The position numbers and the translations under genes are program-made. From Apium graveolens (taxonomy: Eukaryota > Streptophyta > Magnoliopsida > Apiales > Apiaceae): 64,000 nt of DNA. The notes below the pieces were generated by a model, which saw only the letters and a list, made by a program, of their open reading frames with translations, was not told the DNA's origin and ran no database searches. Location: NCBI RefSeq assembly GCF_009905375.1, contig NC_133653.1, positions 54,205,704-54,269,703 on the forward strand, written 5' to 3'. This document shows positions 11,518 to 21,082 of the stretch, piece after piece (within the stretch, counting starts at the first letter, position 1; each line of letters opens with the position of its first letter).

Positions 11518-11925
11518 TTATTTCCTAAGACCCAACCTTCTAATTTCACTTAACTTAATGGTAGTGAGTGTATAGCCCATAGAGTTAAGCATGTTAACAA
11601 TATCAGTGTCTGTGTGTAAAGCAGTTACAGTATTATCAAAAATCCTAAAGCATGCTTTGACAATATCACTATTTATACAAAACTGCTTACCTTTTAGAGT
11701 GAAAGAGATGGTTTTGTCTGTTGAGTTGTACACTGCAGTTGTCCACATCTCCTCTACAACCTCACAGTAAATGGTAGGTGATTCCAGCATGGCATAGTTG
11801 AGTTTGCAGTTCTTCACAAAATCCATCATTATGTGGTAGTCACCAGACTGTTGAATCTTCTTGTTTACTAAAGCTAAGAAGTTGTTTTTCTCATAGATGT
11901 AACCGGTTTGAGACATAATTTTCAC
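11518..11925 (-). pseudogene. Element A extra ORF, N-terminal segment
   Basis: The first open stretch downstream of RNase H: 135 codons from an ATG at 11925. It is folded-looking with mixed hydrophobic content (MDFVKNCKLNYAMLESPTIY). Position and frame make it the start of the extra, env-like gene of this Sirevirus-like element. No signal peptide or membrane helix is seen, so I do not call it an envelope protein. A leader of about 530 bp (11926-12461) separates it from the end of RNase H. Confidence 0.55.
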
Positions 11926-12159
11926 TACAGGTGCCTTTGCTAAAGATTTGAAAGTTTGCAGAGAGATAGTTTGCTTTTGAGAAGAAAGAAATTAGAGCAA
12001 TTGAATCTTGTGAATGATAAAAGAAAAGAATGAAAAAGAATTTAGCTTTTATATTATCTTAGAATTAAACTGACAAAAATAATAAAGTGAAATAAAGGAC
12101 CAATAAAAATTGCCCAAAATAGCCGTTTAAAAATAAATAAAATATAAAAATTCCATCAC

Positions 12160-12370
12160 TTATCTGTCGTGTCATGCTTACAAACTGTAAGTATACTCGA
12201 TGGATAATGTTCAGAGAATTAACGGCTAGGATTGAGACAATTCGACGGATGAAGATAAAACAGTTATCCGTCGAGTTATAAAATATTCCGGAAAAATAAT
12301 TGATTTTTATTGATAAATTGTATTCCGAAGGATGATCAAACTCGATGGATAATGATCCTCCGTCGGGATG
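12160..12370. repeat. Motif cluster 2 (ATCCGTCGG family) in element A
   Basis: Copies include TTATCTGTCGTG, CTCGATGGATAATG, TTCGACGGATGAAG, TTATCCGTCGAG, CTCGATGGATAATG and CCTCCGTCGGGATG. This cluster lies in the non-coding gap between RNase H and the extra ORF, about 2.03 kb from cluster 1. Confidence 0.75.
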
Positions 12371-12461
12371 TAAATTTTAACTTAGCCAAAATTTCATCCA
12401 AAACAGAAAAATCAATTAAATTTCTGGCTACATTGCAACTTGCAAAAATATCTGAAATGAT

Positions 12462-14473
12462 TCAAGAAAAATTAGGCATACCTAACTCACTTACCAACCT
12501 TGAAAAGGTGGATTCATCAAGTGGCTTGGTAAATATATCTGCAAGTTGCTTTTCACTTAAAACAAAATCCAGTTCCACAGTACCATTCATCACATGTTCC
12601 CTTATGAAGTGGTACTTGATGTCGATGTGCTTTGTTCTTGAATATTGTACTGGATTTTCAGTGATGGCAATTGCGCTTGTGTTATCACAGAAACTAGGAA
12701 TCCTATCCACTTGTAGACCATAATCCAACAATTGGTTTTTCATCCATAAAATTTGTGCACAATAACTACCAGCAGCAATATATTTAGCTTCAACTATAGA
12801 AGTAGAAACTTAATTTTGCTTTTTATTGAACCAGGACACAAGCTTGTTCCCTATAAATTGACAAGTTCCTGTTGTACTTTTTTGTCTATTTTACAACCTA
12901 CATAATCTGCATCTGAATAACCAGTTAGATCAAAACCAGAATCTCTAGAGTACCAAATGCCAAGTTTTGGTATTCCCTTGAGATATCTGAAAATTCTCTT
13001 AATAGCTACTAAATGAGATTCTCTAGGATCAGCCTGAAATCTAGCACAAAGACAAGTAGCAAACATTATATATGGCCTACTAGCTGTTAAGTACAGAATT
13101 GAGCCAACCATGCCCCTATACCTTGAAATATCCACAGACTTTTCAGTAGTGTTTAATTCAAGCTTAGTTGCAGTGGCCATGGGAGTTTTTGCAGATGTGC
13201 AATCCATTAGTTCAAACTTCTTTAAAAGATCATGAATGTATTTAGTTTGACTAATGAATATTCCATCACTAACTTGCTTAACTTGTAAACCAAGAAAGTA
13301 AGTTAGTTCTCCCATCATGCTCATTTCATACTTACTTTGCATCAATTTGGCAAACTTTTTGTAAAGTTTTTCATCTGTGGAGCCAAATATAATGTCATCT
13401 ACATAAATTTGAACAAGTATACTAGAGCCATTAACATTTCTAAAGAATAAAGTTTTATCAACAGTACCTCTTGTTAAGTGATTTTCCAAAAGAAACTTTG
13501 ATAAAGTGTCATACCAGGCTCTAGGTGCTTGCTTCAGTCCATAAAGTGCTTTCAAAAGATAGTAGACATGATTTGGGAAATTTGGATCTTCAAAACCAGG
13601 AGGCTGACTAACATAGACTTCCTTCTCTAAATCTCCATTCAGAAAAGCACTTTTGACATCTATTTGATAGACCTTGAAATTGCCATGAGCTGCATAGGCC
13701 AAGAAAATTCCGATGACTTCAAGTCTTGCAACAGGAGCAAATGTTTCATCAAAATCTATTCCTTCTTGTTGACAATAGCCCTTAGCAACCAATCTAGCTT
13801 TGTTCCTTACTACTATGCCATTTTCATTCATCTTGTTTCTGAATACCCATTTGGTGTCAATTGGATTCTTTCCTTTAGGCTTGGGTACCAGCTTCCATAC
13901 TTTATTCCTTTCAAATTGGTTTAGCTCCTCCTGCATAGCTAAAATCCAATCAGGATCCAACAAATTTTTTTCTACCTTCTTTGGTTCTTTCTTAGATAGA
14001 AAGCTATTATATAGACATTCTTCTTGAGTTGCTCTCCTTGTTTGAACTATAGAAGACACATCACCAATGATGAGCTCAAAGGGGTGATCTTTTGTCCATT
14101 TTCTTTGTTGAGGTAGATTAGCTCTAGATGAAGAGGCCTCATTGTTGTCTTGATGTGTGACTGAGTTTTGATTATTAGAAACTCCCCCTGAGTTTGTGAA
14201 TCTTTGATTTGAGAAAGGAGAATTTTCTGCAAGTGATCTATTCTGACTTTCAGCTTCTTTTGATGACCCGCCGGATGGTGCACTTTGAGTTCCGACGGAT
14301 GAGGCTGATTGTCTCCCGACGAATAAAGCAGATTGTCTCCTGACGGATGAAATATTTTGCAACTCGATAGATGTTGAATTTTGTGCTTCATTTGTAGTAG
14401 ATTTTTCTGCATTATCCTTTGCCAATATTTCCTGATCACTTTCATCATCACTATCATCACTAACCATCTCCAC
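12462..14473 (-). pseudogene. pol: Copia RT (RVT_2) and RNase H of element A
   Basis: The 540-codon frame 14473-12851 begins with a Ser/Gln-rich linker, then reverse transcriptase with [23 protein letters not shown], the SAFLNGDL block and an intact catalytic box [10 protein letters not shown] (about 13400). It continues to YFLGLQV and the start of RNase H (GYSDADYVG), then stops at about 12851. The rest of RNase H resumes in another frame (12743-12462) with DNTSAIAI, TKHIDIKYHFIREH and ADIFTKPL. RT itself appears uninterrupted, which makes it one of the better preserved parts of the element. The linker at 14266-14375 is encoded by motif cluster 3. Confidence 0.88.
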
Positions 14474-15576
14474 ATTATCAAATTTGAGTCTTTCATGAGA
14501 ATCTTCAATTGATATGGTGTCATGAACTTTGCTTGATTCACCAAAGAAATATTCTGAGTGTAGCAGGCAGTGTTCATAGCTTCAGCCTAGAAGTATATTG
14601 GTAACTTTGATTCTTCAAGCATTGTCCTTGCAGCTTCAATAAGAGATCTGTTTTTCCTTTCTACCACTCCATTTTGTTGTGGGGTTCTTGTTGCAGAAAA
14701 CTCATGCATTATTCCATTCTCTTCACAAAATAATCTTATCACAGAATTCTTGAACTCGGTTCCATTGTCACTCTTGATTTTTCTTACTTTGAAATCAGGA
14801 TGATTGTTGACTTGCCTTATGTGATTGATGATGATTTCACTAACCTCATCTTTAGACTTTAGGAAATATGTCCAAGAGAACTTTGAGAAATCATCTATAA
14901 TTACTAGGAAAAAACTTTTCCTTGAGATGAACAACACATTGACTGGTCCAAACAGATCCATGTGTGGGAATTGCAAAGGTTCTTCAATTGTTGAATCGAG
15001 CTTCTTTCTGAATGATGCTTTAATCCGCTTTCCCTTTTGGTAGGCATCACACAGTCCATCCTTAGAAAACTCCACTTGAGAAATGCCTCTAACCAGTTCT
15101 TTCTTGACAAGCTCATTCATGGTCTTGAAGTTTAGATGGGATAGCTTCTTGTGCCATAGCCAACTTTCATCTTGACTTGCTTTACTGAGAAGACAAGTGA
15201 CATATTCTGCATTAGACGAGTTAAAGTCAGCTAGATACACATTTCCTCTTCTCACACCAGTGAGAACCACTTTATTGCTTCTTTTTTTTGTCACAACACA
15301 GGCTTCTGAGTTGAAGGTTACTGAATTTCCCTTATTACAAAGCTGGCTGATACTCAACAAATTATGCTTGAGACCATCCACCAGGGCAACCTTCTCAATG
15401 ATGACATTGTCTTTTGAAATCAAGCCATATCCCACAGTATAACCCTTGTTGTCATCTCCAAAAGTAATACTTGGACCAGCTCTCTTCTTGAACTCTGTGA
15501 GCAGGGTAGAATCTCCAGTCATGTGCCTTGAACAACCACTATCCAGGTACCAAAGATTCTTTCTGTTTCTCTGCAC
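14047..15576 (-). pseudogene. pol: Copia protease, GAG-pre-integrase and integrase of element A
   Basis: Starts with the protease active-site motif LWYLDSGCSRHMTGD (near 15550). Next is the GAG-pre-integrase signature WLWHKKLSHLNFKTMNELV, then the integrase core with HMDLFGPV (first D), IKSDNGTEF (second D) and PQQNGVVERKNR (E): a complete D-D-E. A stop at about 14585 is followed by more code in the same frame to 14047, while the RT frame opens at 14473, so a frameshift is needed to pass from integrase to RT. Catalysis-critical residues are still visible; the breaks are in the C-terminal integrase region. Confidence 0.85.
14266..14375. repeat. Motif cluster 3 (ATCCGTCGG family) inside pol of element A
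   Basis: Copies on the plus strand: CCCGCCGGATGGTG, TTCCGACGGATGAG, CTCCCGACGAATAA, CTCCTGACGGATGA and CTCGATAGATG. In the RT frame they give Ser-Val-Gly/Arg-type peptides, whereas in gag the same DNA motif gives His-Pro-Ser-Asp. It is about 2.05 kb from cluster 2. Confidence 0.75.
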
Positions 15577-15590
15577 ACATCAAAACCAAA

Positions 15591-16511
15591 TCAAGTTGAT
15601 TTTGGTACCCAAGTTTCCTTGGGTCCTGCCTTGTTAGCTTTCTTCTTTGGTTTCTTAGGTTTGATCTTATTTGACTTGGGAAATTCTAATTCATCCTTAG
15701 TCATTTGAGTTGGACCTTTGAAACCAGTCATTAATACAGAATTATCATGCACACTTTGATTAATAGGGAAAGGCATGTTATTTGCAAGCATGTTATTCCA
15801 GTAAGGCATGCTAAATGGCATTTGAGGCATACTAAATATAGCATAATAAGGATTAGGTGCAAATGGCATATTAATAAATTGTGCATTCCTATTCTGAGCA
15901 GACATAGCATTCATAGGCATAGAAGGCATGGCAGTCATGTTGGGAAAAGAAGAGGGTACAGATATGGGAGTTGGCATGGCAAGTTTGCAATTAACACACA
16001 AATGATTAACACTACCACACTTAGCACATATTTTTCTTGGAGCATATTTATCAGGTGTGTAGTTGTTATGTTTGTTAATCCCTACTTTCCCATTTCTATT
16101 ATTTTTCTTTTTAATTTCTGTTTTAATCTCAATCTTCTCCGATCTGTCATTCAATTACTTGATAGACATATGACCGACATTAACTTTCTTCTCCTTCTTC
16201 ACTTGACTTGATTCTCCTGGAACAAAGTTTTTGGAAACTGATCCATATTTCTCATTCAGTTTGGCTTTGCTCACAGGTTTGCTTACAGCCGACGGATGAG
16301 GATTTGTGTCACTCGACGGATAATCCTTTTGATTATCCGACGGATGACTCTCATCATCTGTCGAGTCCACATCTGTTAGCAATCCTTCAACCAAATTGGA
16401 TTCCAGCTTCTCCTTACTCTTTTTCCAGGCTGCATCACAAAAGGACTCAATACCTTGAACTTTAGTGATTTGAGCATGAACATCTCTGGATGATTTCCAT
16501 GCCTTAATCAC
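15591..16511 (-). pseudogene. gag: Distal gag of element A with second zinc-binding region
   Basis: Two open stretches (16511-16155 and 16154-15591) share the gag frame and are split only by stop codons. The distal one carries a Cys/His cluster (CAKCGSVNHLCVNCK) and a Met/Pro/Asn-rich region, then a basic end leading into protease. This is the usual region between gag and protease in Sirevirus-like Copia elements. The proximal stretch contains motif cluster 4, translated as HPSD/YPSS units. The stops at about 16155 and 16516 inactivate it. Confidence 0.7.
16288..16365. repeat. Motif cluster 4 (ATCCGTCGG family) inside gag of element A
   Basis: Four copies: GCCGACGGATGAGG, CTCGACGGATAATC, TTATCCGACGGATGAC and CATCTGTCGAG. 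It lies about 2.0 kb from cluster 3, with the LTR arrays further out. Confidence 0.75.
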
Positions 16512-16520
16512 CTCTTGTTC

Positions 16521-17981
16521 TCATTCAGGTTGCTTCTTCAAAATCTCTTCTTTCTTCAAGGACTCAGTTAATTCATCCTTAGCAATCTTACACTTAATTC
16601 TCAATTTTTCAAATTCAATAAACTGAGATTCTAGCACATTATTCCTCTCACTTAAAAACAAATTATTTTCTTTAATTTTAGCATTTTCTTTAGTGAGTGA
16701 CTTAAGTGTAACACGTAAGTGATATAATTCTGTAGACATGTCATTAATTGCATCATTACACTCAACTTTAGATAAATATGCTAGGTTAGTGGTGATTACC
16801 TGATTACTTGAAGAACTAGTTTTTGTTTCATCGGACTTGGCCATTAGGGCTAGATTGACATAGCTGACATCCTCATCTTCATCCAAACCTTCAGTTGCCC
16901 AGTCATTTTCCTGTATAATGAAAGCCCTTTCCTTTTGCTTGAGCAACTCAAAATATTTCTGTTTGTAATCAACGGGGTCAAACTTCTTTTTGCTGGAATC
17001 TGACTTTCTACACTCACTGGCAAAATGCCCTGCCAAGCCATATTTGAAACATTTGAATTTAGATTTATCCACCATGTTTCTATTTGGCTTGGCTGCTCCA
17101 AAGTTCTTTTTGAACTTGAGCTTGGAAAATTTTCTGGAAAGAAAAGCTAAATGCTCATCAATATCATCCATGTCATCTTGGCTCAAATTGTCTTCATTTT
17201 CAGCTACCGGCCCTTTACCCTTGTTCTCACAGGCCTTTGAAGTAGACTCAACAGCTTCTACCTTCATCTCTTTCTCTTTCTCTAACTCAGCAACCAGTGC
17301 TATGGACCCTCCTTTCTTCCTTCCTTTCTCCATCCTCTCATCTTGCTCTATTTCAAGCTCATAAGTTTTCAGGATGCCATACAGTCTCTCCAAAGTAAAC
17401 TCCTTATAATCTTGAGAATTTCTCAATGAGACTATCATTGGCTTCCACTCCTTTGGAAGAGATCTAAGGAACTTGAGGTTAGAGTCTTTTGTCTGATAGA
17501 CTCTTCCATGCAATTTCAGAGCATTTAGTAGTTTTTGAAATCTACTAAAAATGTCAGTAAGAGACTCACTGTCTTCACAGTGAAAGTGCTCATATTGCTG
17601 AATTAGTAGCTGCATCTTATTCTCCCTTACTTGCTCAGTACCATCACAGATAATCTGAATTGTGTCCCAAACCTCCTTGGTTGTTTTGCAGTTAATGATG
17701 TTATCAAACATATCACCATCAACTCCATTGAACAATATATTCATGGCCTTCTTGTCTTTCCTGACTTGCTCAATATCAGGATCTGACCATTCATGCCTAG
17801 GCTTGGGAACAGATGGTTCATTCCCTGTTGCAGCTCTCATTGGTACATGAGGACCTCTCTCTATGCAATCCACATAGGCCTCATCTTGAGAAAGAAGATG
17901 TAGGTGCATCTTCACCTTCCAGTGGTGATAATTGTCTTTGTCCAGAAATGGAATCTTAACTCCAACATCCTTCTTGTTCAT
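16521..17981 (-). CDS. gag: Gag polyprotein of Copia element A
   Basis: A 486-codon frame from an ATG at 17981. The N-terminus has the plant Copia gag pattern (IPFLDKDNYHHWKVKMHLHL), followed by the UBN2-like capsid region (LFNGVDGDMFDNIINCKTTK, KEFTLERLYGILKTYELEIE). A zinc knuckle sits near residue 310 but reads CFKYGLAGHFASEC: the second Cys of the CCHC motif has become Tyr. The C-terminal part is a coiled coil (LKSLTKENAKIKENNLFLSE). The frame is open for its whole length and ends at a stop that separates it from the distal gag. It would make the virus-like particle shell; the damaged knuckle should reduce RNA packaging. Confidence 0.82.
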   Translation of the reverse strand: MNKKDVGVKIPFLDKDNYHHWKVKMHLHLLSQDEAYVDCIERGPHVPMRAATGNEPSVPKPRHEWSDPDIEQVRKDKKAMNILFNGVDGDMFDNIINCKTTKEVWDTIQIICDGTEQVRENKMQLLIQQYEHFHCEDSESLTDIFSRFQKLLNALKLHGRVYQTKDSNLKFLRSLPKEWKPMIVSLRNSQDYKEFTLERLYGILKTYELEIEQDERMEKGRKKGGSIALVAELEKEKEMKVEAVESTSKACENKGKGPVAENEDNLSQDDMDDIDEHLAFLSRKFSKLKFKKNFGAAKPNRNMVDKSKFKCFKYGLAGHFASECRKSDSSKKKFDPVDYKQKYFELLKQKERAFIIQENDWATEGLDEDEDVSYVNLALMAKSDETKTSSSSNQVITTNLAYLSKVECNDAINDMSTELYHLRVTLKSLTKENAKIKENNLFLSERNNVLESQFIEFEKLRIKCKIAKDELTESLKKEEILKKQPE

Positions 17982-18027
17982 CTTGTTGTTTGTTGTGATC
18001 TTTAAACTCTTTGTACTTCAAGAGCTT

Positions 18028-18039
18028 GCTCTGATACCA
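18028..18039 (-). promoter_or_regulatory. Primer-binding site of Copia element A
   Basis: Reads TGGTATCAGAGC on the minus strand, complementary to the 3' end of plant initiator methionine tRNA. It is two bases inside the 5' LTR. It fixes the polarity of the element. Confidence 0.92.
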
Positions 18040-18041
18040 AT

Positions 18042-19044
18042 TGTTATTCCCTAACAATACAACAAGAATTACAGAAGGGGGGTTGAATGTAATTCTGGTT
18101 TCTTTTTGAGATTTTTAAAAACTGTTCTAACTCAATAATATATAAGTGTTTGATTTGCAAAGTGCGGAATAAAAGAATTATATAAATCAAAACACAAGTA
18201 ATAAAAACACAAGTCTTTAAAACTTTCTGGTGGATTTGAATGTATCCACTAGATATATATATATCGAGAGAACCCTGTGAAGCTTGAATAGCTCATAGCT
18301 GCTTTTACAAGTGAACAAACAAACTACAGAGAAATTCTTAACAGTTACGGCTTTTTCTATTTCTCTTCTAAAATGTGTTTGCTTAGTTATTTGTTCTACT
18401 AGCTACACTTGGTTTATATATCACCAAGTTTACATGGTAATAAGACAGGATAATAAAACAAATCATATCAAGTCTAACTCCATGCTGCTTCATTACTCTA
18501 TTCCGTCATCTTTGAATATCTTCATAATAGCATGGAAATGGTAATGCTTCTTTGTTCTCGAAAACCCTGCTAAACAGGCTGCCACATTCCTTTTGCAAAC
18601 ACTCGACGCATTTGACTGTATTGTCACTGTCAACAGATATTTGAATTGATCATCCGTCGGGTACATTTTTGTTATCCGTCGGGTAACTTTGTTGATCATC
18701 TATCAGGTAGCTATTTGATACTTGACTCTATTTCATTTATGTAGAATTACAAGACATCTTATATTTACAATTAATCAACCTATTCTGCATATCTACTAGC
18801 AGTCAACATGACTCATATGCTACTACAGAATCTACACAAAGTTGTTTGCAGAAATGTGCTACATTACTTATTATTACATAAGCTACTCACCCGGTGGATA
18901 TCAATTTGTCATCCGTCGGGACTATATTGAATCATCTGTCGGGACTATAATTGATCATTCGTCGGGTGCTACAAAATTCACTAAGTTAAATCTACTGAGG
19001 TGTTTTGTTTAGTTTATCATCAAGTACATAACATATTCCTAACA
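18042..19044 (-). repeat. 5' LTR of Copia element A
   Basis: TGTTATTCCCTAACA ... ATTCCTAACA, 1003 bp, matching 6133-7117. It carries seven or so units of the CATCCGTCGGG family (18651-18966), several with single changes (CATCTGTCGGG, CATTCGTCGGG). A 20-25 bp stretch near 18120-18145 is missing from the partner LTR. The transcription start should lie within it on the minus strand. Confidence 0.9.
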
Positions 19045-20195
19045 GTATTCATAGAAGTCCAATCACTGTTTTCAAACTTTTAAAATTAAATCAAGTATAT
19101 TTATTTAAATATCAAAATCTTACAATTTAATTTTGTAAAAGTTATATTACATGTTAAAAATTTTAAAAATTCTCGATTTAATTTTATAAATTAGTCACCA
19201 TTTTTTTCTAAAAATAATTATAATATTAAATAAAAAGCCTTTATCTTATATTTTTAAGAGGTTCAAATTTTATATTTAATGAAAAACTTTACTTTTAAAT
19301 CTTAATCTTATTTAAAATTTACAAAAAATTAAAATTTTATTTTAAAATCGGTAAAGATATAAATTTTAAGTTCAAACATTTTCTTTCTAATGTTAAAAAA
19401 ATGTATTTCAACTTAAAATCTTTTAAATTTATAATATAATTTATGGACTGGTGAAGTTTTAAAATTAAAGGAAAAAGTAAGTAAATTAAAATATAAAAAC
19501 ACTAGTAATAAAAGAATAGGCATTATTCTTTTTAAAATTTGAACATTCATTTTTTTAATTTTTAATTTCAATCGTTTCTTTTCAACTTATAAAAAATTCA
19601 AAAAAAAGTTAAAACTTTATAAAAGAAACAAAAAAATTATGTGTAATTTTTTAGATTTGACAATTTAAGGACTAACAATAATAACTAACTTATGTGATTA
19701 TGTAATGGGAGATCAATAAATTTTTTAATAAAAAGTTAATTTCATAGAATCTTAAAAAATAAAGAATCACAGATTACCAATACTATATACTACTTATGCA
19801 AGTGCAAAACACCACGGACATATTTGCAACTCATAATTGATAATTACATGTACAACACCCATCACTGTCATATCTTTATGTTTCAAACACAAGATGCATC
19901 TTTCAAACCCATTTTTCAGACTATCATCTTCTTTGAGTATTCAAAATTTAAACTTGTGATTGTGTAATTGTTGCAATAGTTGAATATGTTTAATTTGATT
20001 CTGAGTTTGTGTTCTTCATTTTTGGGTTTATAATTTTAAAAATTGGGGAAAGTTCTAATATATAAATACGTGTGTGTGTGTATGTGTATATCTGTATATA
20101 TGACGGTGTGTTAGTTGAGTTACTTATATTTTACGCGGGGTTAGTTGGATTTCACGTAGCATTCCACGTCTTGCCAGGTTGTTAGTTTTTTAACA
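19045..20195. other. AT-rich spacer, no gene seen
   Basis: Very AT-rich (long runs of A and T, TTTAAAATT-type words) with no open frame of interest, no domain and no clear repeat. A short GT/TATGTGTATA simple tract lies near 20070-20095. It is probably old intergenic or element-derived DNA displaced from 6132 by insertion of Copia A. Confidence 0.5.
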
Positions 20196-20341
20196 TCAAA
20201 ATATTTTTCGTCAAGTCAAAGGTTTCAATTAACGGCACTGTCATTACTGTCAACTAGAGTGGTGCAATTGAGTCCACGATAACTAGAATGAGTTTTTTGA
20301 TATATGCCACTCACTTGAGTGACTACTTTGAGATTTAAGCC
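20196..20341 (+). repeat. Right arm of the inverted repeat pair flanking Copia element A
   Basis: Inverted match to 5966-6118 (see that entry). Shared blocks in this orientation: AGAGTGGTGC, GATAACTAG, GAGTTTTTTGATATATG and TTTGAGATTTAA. Similarity weakens inside about 20190 and outside about 20341. Confidence 0.6.
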
Positions 20342-20702
20342 AAAGCAAAAATAGAGAAAACAAGAAAGTACCTACAGGAAAGACAAAAGTAGACAAAGCA
20401 GCAGAAAAAACACCTGGGAGAAACAGAGAGAAAATGAAGAGATGAAAGAGATATATAAGGAGAAATAATTCCAAGAAAGTACCTACAGCTACTAGAAAGA
20501 CTAAGGCAGTCAAAGCGGCAATTAAAGGCAGCGGTGTGCATTATAGTTGCCCTTGAAGTTATAGTTACCCTTCAAGGACACATATTTTAATTGTCATGGA
20601 ATATGACCCCGGAGTTCATGTTAAGATCATGGCTCTGTCTCTCTGGAAAAAGATCTGTAGTGGATTTATTACTTTGATCTTATGATGTTTCAGCGGGGAA
20701 GA
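20342..20702 (+). other. Possible decayed coding start next to the inverted arm
   Basis: Downstream of the arm, the plus strand has two similar Lys-rich translated blocks (AAGAAAGTACCTACAG occurs near 20362 and near 20473). This resembles the layout of the antisense gene on the other side, which also begins about 50 bp beyond its arm. There is no intact frame and I cannot name it. The stretch ends at the GAAGA target site of Gypsy element C. Confidence 0.35.
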
Positions 20703-21030
20703 TGCTACGACCCCGCAAGAAGAAGCAACTCTGATAAAATAAACTAGAAAAAGGGCTAAAGGGCATAAGGGTCTTTATAGTAAAGAAGGAAGGGAAAATG
20801 CGTAATTAGACGAAGGGGTATTTAAACGAATGAGAAAGGGAACTGGGGTTTTCACTTGATTATTGTAATAGCAGTTTGGGTCAGGTAGGAGAGCAGCCAC
20901 CTCTCGAAAGTGGTTAATTTATATATAATTGGAGTGTTATTCAGTTGTAATTGAGAATCGTTCTGGTTTATTAATCAAATCCCCTTTCTGTTATTCAATA
21001 GAAATTATTACAAATATTCAGTCTCTAGCA
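20703..21030 (+). repeat. 5' LTR of Gypsy element C
   Basis: 328 bp, TGCTACGACC ... CTCTAGCA, matched by 25874-26198. Differences between the two are mainly single-base changes. Confidence 0.92.
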
Positions 21031-21033
21031 AAG

Positions 21034-21045
21034 TGGTATCTGAGC
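21034..21045 (+). promoter_or_regulatory. Primer-binding site of Gypsy element C
   Basis: TGGTATCTGAGC, three bases after the LTR. It differs by one base from the usual TGGTATCAGAGC complement of initiator Met tRNA. Confidence 0.85.
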
Positions 21046-21082
21046 AAGTTATCGATTCATAGCGCCGCAGAGTATTGATAAT

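Larger units (their letters stand above)
6133..19044 (-). mobile_element. Copia element A, Sirevirus-like, complete but decayed (12.9 kb)
   Basis: Two LTRs (985 and 1003 bp, both TG...CA) bound the element. The initiator-Met-type PBS lies at the right, inner edge and a purine-rich tract (read on minus) at the left inner edge, so transcription runs leftward. Order on the minus strand: gag, second zinc region, protease, integrase, RT, RNase H, then a 4.6 kb block of extra ORFs before the 3' LTR. The gag-PR-IN-RT order defines Copia. The long post-pol block and the size suggest the Sirevirus (SIRE/Maximus) branch. Flanks are GTAAT (6128-6132) and GTATT (19045-19049), a plausible 5-bp target duplication with one change. 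Several stops and frameshifts make it non-autonomous today. Confidence 0.9.

Noticed and set aside
11518..11925. Envelope glycoprotein of a retrovirus-like element
   Set aside because: No signal peptide or membrane anchor visible; only the position behind pol suggests 'env-like'.
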